Assembly: GCA_039621445.1 (NCBI GenBank) | Contig: CP154955.1 | Coordinates: 18,952,691 to 19,016,690 of the forward strand | Source of the DNA: Euglena gracilis | Taxonomy: Eukaryota; Euglenida; Euglenophyceae; Euglenales | Reading direction: 5' to 3' | Length of the DNA stretch: 64,000 nt | Part shown: piece by piece, positions 45,630-64,000 of the stretch | Layout: the number at the start of each line of letters is the position of its first letter | Numbering within the stretch: position 1 is the first letter of the stretch | Position numbers and translations under genes: made by a program | Notes under the pieces: model-generated | Seen by the model: the letters and a program-made list of their open reading frames with translations, nothing else | Told to the model about the DNA's origin: nothing | Databases searched by the model: none

Positions 45630-48600
45630 CATGACAAACCAACACAGCACAAACATCACAACCCAGACCTTTGCCTTGGACAGGCATCAACACACACAGG
45701 CACGCACACATGCCCCCCCCACACATACTAGATACAACTAGGTGGACCAATCATGTCATTTAAAATTCCGCATCACATTTTCCTTTCATGGTGCATTTTG
45801 AACTTTTCCCAAGTCCTCTCCAGCAGAAAAACGTACAGCAACTGTCAATTTTTGCACTTCTTTGCAATTTTTTTTTTGCATTGTGTATTTTGAGGTGCCT
45901 TGTTGCATATTCCTCCTCCTGCAATTCCTCCCGTAACATTGTAAAATGAGGTCGAACTTGTGCAAATGCAATACTGTGTGAGGTCGGCCAAATCTCCCCT
46001 CAATGTGGTAAACCACGAGCCAATGTTTCAAATGGGGAAAAAGCATTGTTTCATGTGAGTTTGGCAACAAAGCACACTGGAATTCATGCACAATGCATAC
46101 CCATATTGGTTCCACTGAGGTTGGTTGATGGTCAGACCAGAGATTTCTCCACACCTTTAATGTGTTTCCTGAGTATAAACCAGACCGCTGAAAAAAATTA
46201 ATTAGCCTGTTTTTTTTTTTTGCTTCTGGGTTGTTCAGCCATATAAAACCCCGCCCCCAGAAAACCCCCAACTTCAAGTGAAACTTCAAGGCAAAAAAAA
46301 ACAAGCAATTTGGAAATGTGTTGGAAGCTAGGGCTCTTTTTCCATGACGGGCTGGGTAATCTGGGAAACAGCAAATGAGAGATGCAAATGCCTTGAATCC
46401 AAGCACTCTTGTCTCCCTTGGCGAGGGTCGCCTGGTCAGCCTCGGAGGGGTTCCTGGCGCAAATTTGATGCCCACACCGCACAGAACGGGAGGCCTCATA
46501 CACTGCAGTACATCAGAAGACTGTCGCCGGCCCCGTGGTGGTCGGCAAGCAATACAGGCGGTCCGTCATCATTATTCATCGGCCGAAAAGCTGCTCCAAA
46601 CAAGTGGCAAGGCAAAATACACGCTGCCAGCGGACCCTGCTCGAGCGCCTCCCAGAGCCCACTGGTATTTCCGTTGGCTGTGAGCAATGGTTGGTAACAG
46701 AAATAATTACCAATATGCCATAAAAAAAATCCATAAAATGAGAAAACTGACTGACTGGAACCTGGTGGGGCTAAATATTCCAAACAATTGGCCAAGCTTC
46801 TTGCCTTTCACAATTGGCCACAATTGTGGACAATTGTGCTTCTTTTCACCCCCCCCCCCTGCTGCTGCTGCTGCAAACCCTGAAGCAAAAGCCCGGCCAG
46901 GAGAATAAGAAGGCCGTTCCTTGGCGTTCATGTTGATAAACACAGGGCCAAAAGACGGCAGGAAATATGGGATGGTGGAAGTCAGGATGTGCGAGATGCA
47001 GGGGTTAGTGGCGGACAGGGCAGCCTGTTCATCCTGGCAGCCACCTTGCAAGGTAAGCTCACGGTTCACGCCTTCCACTGAACCATCTCAGGCACTCATC
47101 ACCAGAAACAAATAATGCCACTGGAACATACCACTGGCGTATAGCCATGGGCGAAATGAAGCACGGTGTGGTTTCAAGTTCTGGCAGACCAGTGCACAAA
47201 ATTGCCAATTTAAATACGTGGAAAAAATGCAAGTTGAATATGCCTTTTGCGCCCTAGCATTAAACGTCAATAGAAATCCCGCATTTAACAATTGAAGAAC
47301 ACAGCCAAATTCAAACTCACTGTGCCGCACAAGCCCAAAGCACCAACATAAATCGATAAGAAAGCATCCCCCCTACAACCATGAATTTGCTGATCTCAAG
47401 AAGAATGCTAGGCGGGAGCCCTTCTGTAACCCCTCCCCCCCCCGCCTCCCCAGCACGTGATTAACCAAATTCTGCAGGAAATATTGGTTGCATACCACCA
47501 AACCAAAAGGCGCAAATCGTTTTGGCGAAGCGAACACGTATTGCGTTTGGTTGGATATCCACAAGGTTCTTGGACACAACAACTCAGCAAAAACAGCTAA
47601 ATGAGTGACAACTTTCCAACTTATGACAAGCCCAGTGATGGTGGCCTCGCATTTGCCAGTCTGGGAAGATGTTATTTTCCCATTTCAGCTGATCTGCCAG
47701 AAAGCAAAGACACCCTGCCGTGGGGAAACGGTGGAGCTTCCAGTTGAGGGGAAGATTTGAGGGGCTGCGGGGAAGGGAAGAGAGGGCTGCCTCGAGAGGG
47801 GAAGCAGCAATGGTTGCACGCCTACGTTGCTGGCTGGATTTCTGAGTCAGGAGCCGGGGGGGGGTGCGGTGGTGCAAATGATGCCAATCTGCCCACAGAC
47901 TGCCTATCAGGCTGCACGCCCCTGCGAAAAGGAGGGGAGGGCAGGGAGGTCCCCTGGTGCACACCATGCAGAATTTCCTGGCCACTGCTGAGGGTTTCCA
48001 TTGATGCAGCAGTGAGGCAATTTCTCTGGCGCCATCGCCCAGCGCCATTTTGGACAACAGGGTGCGCTTACCCCAGCAGCCACCCGACTGCATTGTTTGG
48101 GGAGCGTTTGCTTCCCCTTACCGAACAACCCCCCCCCCCCAACGTCGTCGGCTGCAGGGGGACTGCCATGAGCCCCGCCCCCCTGGGCCGTTTGCAGTTC
48201 CGGTTTTCTTCAGTGCTGTGTCACCTTGGTCATTGACCATCTGTGGTCAGCTCGACGGTCCCTCGGGCCTGATCATCCATTGGCAATCGGTCACCTTCGG
48301 CCTCTCCACGTATGAAGGGGGTTGAACAAAATGTTGGGAAAGCTAGAATTTTTGGGAAAGCAAGGATCTTTCCCATGGTCAGGAAAACAGCCACCACACA
48401 CATGACACGACCAAACACCACAATTTTAGGCAGTTTGCTCGCCGCACATTTGCAGACTGGTTTGCATGACCTCCCTCGGGCTTTTTTGCATTGTTCCGAG
48501 GAGGGCACAGAATTATAAGGCAAAAAATGCATCAAAAAAACTTTTGAAATAGCCTGGTGTCCACCATACAGTGCAGACAAAAACTACAGGAGACGAAAAT

Positions 48601-49440
48601 TACAAGAAAAAAAAACATTACAGGAAAAAAGTATTGGAAGAGTTGATTTGAAAAAAATTATCGGAAGAATCAAATCGGAAAATCGTTGCAAATGCAAATC
48701 GGAAAAAAGTTGTGATGAAGATTTGCTGACCAACAGTCAACTGAAAATTCAAAAAAAAACAGGTCAAAATGGATTTTGGGCTTTTTTTGGTAATGTTTCA
48801 TTTCAAAATATACTTCAAGAATTGACAACGTTACAAAACACGGTCTGATTGAGTGTGAAATTTGACAACCGCTGAAAGTGGTTTCCCAAAAGAAAAGGTA
48901 CACTGGACAAAAATTACTGGGGAAAAATTATATGAAAACCTTGGTAGTTTCCCATAATTTTTGTCTCCCATATTTTTTCCCATGATTTCCCCAAAATTCA
49001 AATTTTCACAATCGAAGTTCACCCAAAAATTTCCCGTGTTATTTTTTTCTGTGATTTTTCATTTCCCACAGGTTTTGCTTTCACTGTAAGGTTTGTTTTG
49101 GTAGTTCGTCGAAAAGTGGGCAGGGTTGAAAACCGAGACTTGGTGAGTTTTTGGAGTAAAAATTCTGCCTTTTTGTCCAACCAAGCGCAAGCGGGGGGGG
49201 AGTATTATTTGGTGCTTCCTTGTTTTGAGCAAACCTTATGGCTTTTGTCAAAGCTTTTGTGTTCTCTTCTATCTGACCTCCTGTTTTTCCACCAACCGCA
49301 CCACATACATATGGTTTTGGCACATTTTCAACTCACGTTGCTTCCTCGTTCTTACATGAATGGTCATGAAGGGGCGACAGCTGAGTCTGCCAGTCTCACT
49401 GGCTGCTTTTGATCGCCAGCCGCGGAAAAAAAAGGTGTGG
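45630..49440. other. Probable intergenic region upstream of the chaperonin gene
   Basis: Moderate GC without exon-like GC peaks. A 237-codon minus frame at 45.8-46.5 kb and a 169-codon frame at 47.6-48.1 kb have low-complexity or unbiased composition and no splice context. No promoter element could be identified with confidence; the chaperonin promoter should lie here. Confidence 0.4.
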
Positions 49441-49449
49441 CAATGGGGG

Positions 49450-57222
<7,773 letters not shown>

Positions 57223-57471
57223 CTGTGGGGGTTGACGTGGGGGCGGGGGGGGGGGCAGCTGGGTAAGAGTCACCCACTCACCGCAACCAGATGCAGATCG
57301 GAAGGCTCGTTCGCTGCAACGTTGCAAAGCACCACGTTCATCGATACAAAAGGGGTGCAATGTTGGCACTTGTCGACCACAACCAAAAAAAAGCGTCAAA
57401 TCAGGGTTGCTCAGTTCCATTGTCTTCCTTTCCATTTCATTGAGGCAAATTTTCCTTCACTCGCCTTTGTA

Positions 57472-57555
57472 TACATACATACATACATACATACATACAT
57501 ACATACATACATACATACATACATACATACAAACATACATACATACATACATACA

Positions 57556-57589
<34 letters not shown>

Positions 57590-57691
57590 CATACATACAT
57601 ACAATCATACATACATACATACATACATACATACATACATACATACATACATACATACATACATACATACATACATACATACATACATACA

Positions 57692-57724
<33 letters not shown>

Positions 57725-57732
57725 GTATGTGT
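57472..57732. repeat. (CATA)n array, about 60 units
   Basis: CATA with single CAAA, CATATAT and CAAT variants. Confidence 0.95.
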
Positions 57733-57734
57733 GT

Positions 57735-60700
57735 GGGTGCAGATGTATCAAAACATGTATTGAACGGGAAAAATGGGCCCCAGCTTTTAAAATCCAGAAC
57801 ATGGAACCTGACCTACAAGGTGTCGGAGTATCAATGCCCTCGGGGGGGGGGGTCCAAAAATTCCAAAGATCATTCAAAAATGGAAAAAAAAGGCTCTTGT
57901 TTGCCACTGGAGAGGACAATCTGTGTATTTTAAGACGGCGCACTTGTGTTTGTGATATGGAACGAGCAAACAACAATCTTTTGCCATTTCCTCAAACCAT
58001 GGCTCAGAGAAACGAGCAAAGAAGCAAGACACAATGCGATTTTGGTTGTGTACAATGTGGGGGAGGGGCCCCACCCGGTGGGAGTGGGCACGGTTGGGAG
58101 AAGGGCCAAGCAGGCGAGGGAGTGGGAGACGAGCGGCCGTAATTCACACCAAGGGAGCGCCAGCCAGCTGCCCAGCCAGGCTTCCTTCCCTTCATCCCCA
58201 ATGACATTAACTTCTCATTTCCGCACCGGGGCAATTTCCGCCAGTCACCCTCATTCTGAACCCGCACCACGCACCTTGCCACTCACGTGCCTTTCCAAGT
58301 CTGCTTGTGAATGTGAATGAACAGCAATGTGTGTGCATGCCTGTGTGTGTGTGTTGCGTTTGTGTTTATGTGTGTTTGTGTGTGCATGCGCTCGTGCATA
58401 TGTTTGTGTGTGTGCGTGCATGTATGTGTGTGTTGGTGTGCGTGCGTCCATGCGTACATGTGTGCGTGCGTGCGTGCGTGCACGCACGTGTGTGTGCTTG
58501 TGTGTGCACGCTGCACAAGTGTGGGATGGTGGGTGGGTGTGGGAGTTAGTGTTAAACAGGGTGAGAGTTAAAAGCACAAAATGATACCTCGGGCAAAAAC
58601 TCTAAATATCGCCTTACAACAGGGGGGGACAAGGTTAAAAGAAGCCTGCTCCCAGGGGTGAGTGGAATATGATTTGATGGCAGTGAGCGGTACATGGGGA
58701 TGCAAAGGAGTGTGGAGAAGAACACGATCTTTTTGCAAACAAATAAACAATTATGTACGACCCAGCAAAAGAGATGGGGCAATAATGGCACCCCTCCTTT
58801 GGTTGTCCCTGGTCATCCCCACTTGTTTGGTGGACATGTCCAGTGAGTCAGAAGGCGGCCCTCTGTTTTACGCCATTGGATACAAATGAAAACTTCTCCC
58901 TTTTTTCTGAAAAAAATCACTAAAACTAACCATTCTCAACAGCTGCAGGGTGGTTTAACACTCATGTAAAGGAGTTTCTTCAGACAAGAGTAAAAACTTC
59001 TTGAAATGCATTGAAAACTCCACACAAGCCCCCCAAACTGGCTTGTGTGGGTGGCTAACGTGGTCCGCTCACCACACAATTCTAAGGCGCAGGTGAATGT
59101 GGAGCCTGTACTCTGAGAAGGTGGCCAAAGGAGTACGAAACACAGTGCGAATGGCCCACCCCATGTCCTAATACCAACACAAACCATGCCAGGATGAGAG
59201 TGTTTGCTGCAGGCGACACATGCAAAAATGGGACAATTGAGGGGGTTGCAAACGACAAAAAACAATGCGCATGAAACAAACCCACAACCAGGTTGCTGGA
59301 GGGCATGGGTGCTGGCCCTCTCGTAACACGGGGTGACAAGAAGCAGTTGTATAGCACCGAGGTGGAAGAGTGCCTCCTGTGCAAGGTGGGTTTGATGAGG
59401 GCTGGCCAAATACCTGTGGCAAGGAGACAATGACCATAATGGCGTTTCCCATAATGAAAGCATAACCTGCTTCCAAATAATGGTTGGGCTGCTCGACATA
59501 GAAGAACAATGACTGACTCGGAAGCACCCGCCCCCCATCCCCAGGGCAGAACGGGAAGGCCTGGTGGGGGGGTGGTCGACCCCCTCCCCACCTACCACAG
59601 CATTTTCACCCTTCTCGGGAAAACGGGGATTTTGGCCAGAAAAAATTTTGAAATTTTTTTTGAAAAATGAACCCAAAACACATTATTTTTTGATGGAAAC
59701 CCACATTTTTTTCCACAAAAAATCTCACAAAATTCAGGATTAAAAATTCGTAGTTTTTAGGGGGGGGTGAAAAAAACGAAGGTCAAAAAAAGTGGACAAA
59801 ATTTTGGAGCAGTCAAATTTCACTGACATTTTTCTCTTTGAACATTTTTTGGACTGTAAATGGCATTTTTTTTGCTTCAAAAACCTCTCAAAATCAACAT
59901 TTTGAGAAAATGTTGAATTTTTGGAAGGTGTGAAAAAACGGGGTTTTGGGTGGTTTTTTGGGGGGACCCCTATATGTGTCCCAAAAATGGGTCAAAAAAA
60001 CACCCGTCGCCGAAGGCACATGCCCTGCACATCCCCCGCCTCCAGCCCCGACCTCAACTCCAACCCACATTATCCCAATAAAAAGGTTGGTCAAACATGC
60101 TCCATAACGTGCTACAAAACATGTGTCAGATGAAAAGGGTCATCAAACATGGTACCAATCTCGAAATTTCAGGTTTCGCTTGGGGGGTTTGCCCCCACCA
60201 AACTGCTCAACACCCCCCAGTACTGGCCCCCAAAAAGGGACATCAACAAACCCCAAAAATCACCAAAAATTAAACTTTGCTGCACCAAAATTCTAAAATT
60301 CTATATCTCCTCAAAGTCCTAAAATCCTAATCCTAAAACGCCCAAAATCCGACCAGAGACGATAAGAAAAAAATTAAAGAAGCAGACTTTTTTCAAAAAA
60401 TTAAGTGAAAAAGAATGATTTATTTTGCCGCAATCATGCCCGAACATATCTCCAAAAGGCACAACGTTTGGTTTGGTGGTTAATCCGGGGGGGGGGGGCA
60501 GGTCATTAGTTGGGGGGAATTGTGCAAGCCCAGACCAGCATTTGATTGTCCAGATCTTCAATTTTTCTGCAAAAAAAGCGATGAAACCAAAACCCCCTGT
60601 TTGAGAAAGGAACTGAACTCAAAGCACCCTGTTGTTTCAGAGGTGGCACAAAACCCTGTATCAGACTAACCTGGGATTTCTTCTCATTTCTCATTCATCC

Positions 60701-60900
60701 GCTATGCTTCCTTTTTTACAAAAGCAACTGGGTGAATAGCTGACACAGTCGTTGGTGCACACATGTGCGCACATGAGACATGGTAACTACCCGCACCCTG
60801 TACCTCCTCCCCGCACACATAGCTCATCCCCTCCACACATTCACCCACACCACACACACACATCACACGTACACACATGGGCGCGTTGGAACTACCTTGA
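57735..60900. other. No supported gene
   Basis: Contains a degenerate TG array at 58.3 kb, AT-rich sequence with AAAA/TTTT runs at 59.6-60.4 kb and a 246-codon minus frame (58.94-59.68 kb) whose Cys/Ser/His-rich translation looks non-coding. Confidence 0.4.
58325..58560. repeat. Degenerate (TG)n/(TGCG)n array
   Basis: TGTGTG with GCATGC, GTGCGTGCG and CACGCACG interruptions. Confidence 0.85.
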
Positions 60901-60913
60901 TATGGGACGTCAC

Positions 60914-61090
60914 TTCGCCGGAGAGCGCCAGGAGAGCGCCAGCCCCCGCAGCCATTTGGAGGGGGAGCTCAGCACCGGCGCCTCGATTCCCCGGCAGGGG
61001 CTTGCAGGCAAGGGGCCGGCGCAGCAAGGGCTCGCCTTGCCCGCCAGCTCGTCGACCAGGATCCAGGACCCCGCCACGGGCTTCAGGGGG
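60914..61090 (-). CDS. Probable exon upstream of gene D
   Basis: After acceptor TTCCCCCACAG: PLKPVAGSWILVDELAGKAS, PCCAGPLPASPCRGIEAPVL, then SSPSKWLRGLALS; donor GAA|GTGACG. Coding potential is good but its gene is unknown. It could be the last exon of a neighbour or the first of gene D. Confidence 0.4.
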
Positions 61091-61187
61091 CTGTGGGGGA
61101 ACGCTGGGCTGGCGCCGGCTGCGGGGCTTGGCAGGGGAATGGTGCCTAATGTCCCCTTTGCGCACGTGTGTGGTGTCCAGCGCATGC

Positions 61188-61449
61188 AGTGTGTGTGTGT
61201 GTGTATGTGTGTGTTGTGTGTGTATGTGTATGTGTGTGTGCGTGTTGTGTGTGTGTGTGTGTGTGTGTGTGTGCCAGTGTGTGTATGCATGTGTGTGTTG
61301 TGTGCGTGCATGTGTGTGTGCTAGTGTGTGTATGTGTGTGTGTGTTGTGTGTGTATGCGTGTGTGTGCTAGTGTGTGTATGTATGTGTGTGTTGTGTGTG
61401 TGTGTGTGTGTATGTGTGTGCTTGTGTGTGTATGGATGTGTTGTGTGTG

Positions 61450-61487
<38 letters not shown>

Positions 61488-61530
61488 ATGTATGTGTGTG
61501 CGTTGTGTGTGTGTATGTATGCGTTGACTA
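61188..61530. repeat. (TG)n array with TGTATG and TTGTG variants
   Basis: Higher-order period: GTGTGTTGTGTGTG and CTAGTGTGTGTATG recur every 50-60 bp. A (CCCA)n block follows at 61604-61645. Confidence 0.85.
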
Positions 61531-61890
61531 AAGTTGAGCTACAACTTGGCTGGACAAGCTGAGGGTGGGACATGCCCTAAGGACCATTCTGGCACACAAT
61601 TGCACACCCACCCACCCACACCCACCCACCCACCCACCCACCACACACACACTGCAAAAATCTGGAGCATCCACATCATGGGTACCGTCATTGTGTGTTT
61701 GCAATCATTGACAATCATTTTCCACTTTCAAAAGCAATCATTCACTCACCAAAACTATAAGAAATAAGAAAATATACAACGCTTTGGATGAATCCGCCAA
61801 TGTATTTTTTATTCCAACCTGACTAACCCCCCGCCCAGGCGCCACTGGTCTCCCTCCTGTTCCATCTACATCAATGGGACCATAGAATTA

Positions 61891-62200
61891 AACTTTATCC
61901 CCTTTGTGCACTGGGCCCGCCGCACACTCCACGGAATGCGCGTGGCCATTGCCAACCAGCTCCACCCCCCGCGGCTGGCTGCCTGGGGCGAGGGCAGCGG
62001 ACCGTGGGCAGAGGCTGCTGCGGCCGGCGGGCTGCAGGGGCGCCAGGGGGACCAGCCGGGGGGACTCCGGGCAGCACACCACCTCGGCCTGGGGGGCGGT
62101 GGCGGTCGGGGCCGCGGCCAGGCTGGCGCCGCTGGCGGGGGGCGGGGAGGGCCGGGCCGGCGGCAGGCCGCGGACGGTGTGGGGTCCTGGCCAGCCCTGG
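61891..62200 (-). CDS. GC-rich block, possible terminal exon of an upstream gene
   Basis: Minus frame CCPESPRLVPLAPLQPAG... then SQPRGVELVGNGHAHSVECA, AGPVHKGDKV, TAA. The plus strand is also open here (NGTIELNFIPFVHWARRTL...), so strand and reality are uncertain; minus is preferred because all other exons run that way. Confidence 0.25.
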
Positions 62201-62289
62201 GGCGAAGAGTGGTTTCCAGCAACGGCGGGAAAACGGGGAGGTATCGCGCCAGAACCGAGGATTCAGAGCACGTCATGATGAATGTGGCG

Positions 62290-64000
62290 GAGTGGCGGAA
62301 GGCGGGATGAATACGTTGATGTACAAAATCCCATTACTCATAAATTTATCATAAATTTATCCGTTTCGGCAACTGGGAATGCGGCTGGGATGAACATACG
62401 TCGAGCGAAAAGAATCATCACAGTACTCACATGTAAATGTAAATTTGAAAAACATAACTTTTCAGTATCATCCATACCATTGTGCAAAAAGAACTGAAAT
62501 AGAGACGGAAAAAGTGGATATAAATCAAATGTCAACCATACAAAATTCTGAAAACCTGTGATATGTGGGTTTCACAACGCATGCCATCCACCAGCTTTGA
62601 GATAACTTAACGACGAGCAACGTGCCTGTGCCTCCTGCTGGAGCAGGAAATCGATGTACGCGCGTCGCTTCGTGCGCTGCGATCGGCAATCCCGGCGACA
62701 CATTCCGCTGGAGAGATCCCTGCCTGATGTGAAAAAGGTGCTTCCTGGTAATGGCAAGAGGGAGGAGACAAGGGAGTTGAGGGTTTCCCCGTTCGACCAA
62801 CCAAGCGTGTCAAACAGTTGTTTATTTTATGCCAATTTGGTGCAATTTAGGGCTATTATCAACTCTGGGTTTCAAGAAATGTGAGTGTGTGAAAGTGACA
62901 TACCAACCTGTCGTAATAAATGAGGGGGGGGTTATTTTGTGCTTATTTTGTGCTTATTTTGCTTTTTGGCCAAGCGCTAATTTTGCATATTTTCCGCTTA
63001 TTTGGCGCCTATTTACAGGAGTTCTCCACCGCACATTTGCCCATTTCCACACATTTTGACCACATATTTTTGTGCTTATTTGGGCCATGTCACTTTGGGG
63101 GCCATTTTGGGTCGTTATGTACCACAGGCCTCTCGTACGTGTGTATTGGCGAAAAATTTTATTGCACCACAGATAATTTTTTTTTATGAATTGGTGTGTA
63201 TTGCCATTTTTTTTTGTGAATCTTCGTCTAATAAAACTATGTTTTGGTGTGAATTTTTTTTATTCATAGCACAGTGGCCTAATGGGCATTTTTTTGGGCC
63301 ACTATCCGCAATATTTGGGAGCATTTTCCACCATTCTATGCCACGATCCTGTTCCTAAAGAGCCGAAAGCTGGTTTCCAGCTACATATTTACCCATTCCT
63401 GCATATTTTTGTCCAATGTTTTTTTCCTGGCCATTTTGGGCCCTTCTACACAATTTTGGGCCCATTTTGCATAATTTTTGGCCACCGTCGGCCAGTTTGG
63501 CCACTCTGAGTTAAGTTTTGGCAATCTTTGGCCACTATCGACCACTTTTTGGACATTTTGGCTGGCTTTGACTGTAAAATGACTCTGCACGGTAAATAAT
63601 GGCCAAACCGGCCTTAAAATGGCCCAAAATGGCCTGAAATGGCCCCCAAAATGACTCAAAACAGTCGGAAATGGTGGAAGATGGTCCAAAATGGTTGGTT
63701 CGGTGTAAATGGGTCATGTGCTCAACTGGGGGGGGGTACAAAGCGACGTGCATTCATACTCTCCCCCCCAATTTCTCGTCTCCACAATAAACAACAGTCC
63801 AAATGTTCATATTTTGCCAAAAAGTGGACACTAGGGGAACCTGAGCGCTTTTTGTGTTCACCGTGACCTCCTTGTGCTTTGTTGTGCTTTGCCTTTGTGT
63901 GTACTGGATGCAAGAGAGGGGGTCGGTATAAATGGATTTCTTCTGATTTTTCCGGGGGGGGGGTCGGCATAAATGGGGGGCCGTTCTAAATGGGGGGTTA
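62290..64000. other. Right end: no supported gene
   Basis: AT-moderate sequence, then the TTTTGGCC-type repeat, then GGGGGGTCGGCATAAATGGGG-like repeat modules (63.72 and 63.93-64.0 kb) that run off the window. Confidence 0.4.
62920..63700. repeat. TTTTGGCCACT-type repeat region near the right end
   Basis: TTATTTTGTGCTTATTTTGTGC-like start, then degenerate TTTTGGGCCATTTTGGG, then the complementary AAATGGCCCAAAATGGCC at 63610-63690. Resembles the 11.8-12.6 kb region in word usage and in the switch of strand. Confidence 0.5.

Noticed and set aside
45786-46499. 237-codon minus ORF
   Set aside because: No codon bias or domain, no splice or start context, moderate GC unlike real exons here.
58936-59676. 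246-codon minus ORF
   Set aside because: Cys/Ser/His-rich translation with no domain and no GC peak; likely chance.

Overview
The window is nuclear DNA from a ciliated (or once ciliated) unicellular eukaryote, most likely a repeat-rich alga or related protist. The evidence is GC-rich coding exons of about 70-380 bp, each bounded where readable by GT...AG splice sites and spaced 0.3-5 kb apart in repeat-laden introns, plus a Bardet-Biedl-type chaperonin gene. I cannot assign a genus. Long runs of C or G, (TG)n/(CA)n/(CATA)n arrays and short terminal-inverted-repeat (TIR) elements make up most of the sequence. No rRNA, tRNA, CRISPR or bacterial operon was seen.

Every exon I can support is read on the minus strand, so genes run right to left. 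(1) About 57.2-49.45 kb, possibly extended by exons at 61 and 62 kb: 'gene D', an acidic Ser/Pro-rich protein I do not recognise. (2) 45.4-29.25 kb: a 13-14 exon gene for a group II chaperonin-like protein, best matched to MKKS/BBS6. It keeps the YGPxGR and GDGTT nucleotide-loop motifs, a GGGA motif and the C-terminal equatorial segment. (3) 27.65-19.25 kb (perhaps to 17.7 kb): 'gene B', at least nine exons, unrecognised, with a Pro-rich C-terminal part. (4) 11.53-1.03 kb: 'gene C', which starts with a clear signal peptide and ends in a very basic tail; family unassigned.

Between and inside these genes lie several families of 0.3-0.55 kb TIR elements. The main family has TIRs beginning CAGG...TTAAG(G), 8-bp target-site duplications and a CGGCGC-TTNG-GCGCCG-type palindromic core. 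Two copies (4009-4313 and 53571-53935) interrupt coding exons, and exact removal of the element plus one 8-bp repeat restores the reading frame both times. These are the best candidates for something new: transposon-derived introns with non-GT-AG ends, precisely excised DNA elements, or very recent insertions.

The large introns also hold a cluster of GGCGG-NNNN-CCGCC palindromes (40.7-44.3 kb), a self-complementary CCATGG/ATACCAT tandem array (32.8-33.2 kb), and a long degenerate TTTTGGCC / GGCCAAAA inverted repeat (11.7-12.8 kb). Several exons of genes B and C change frame at C or G homopolymers, so assembly indels must be kept in mind.
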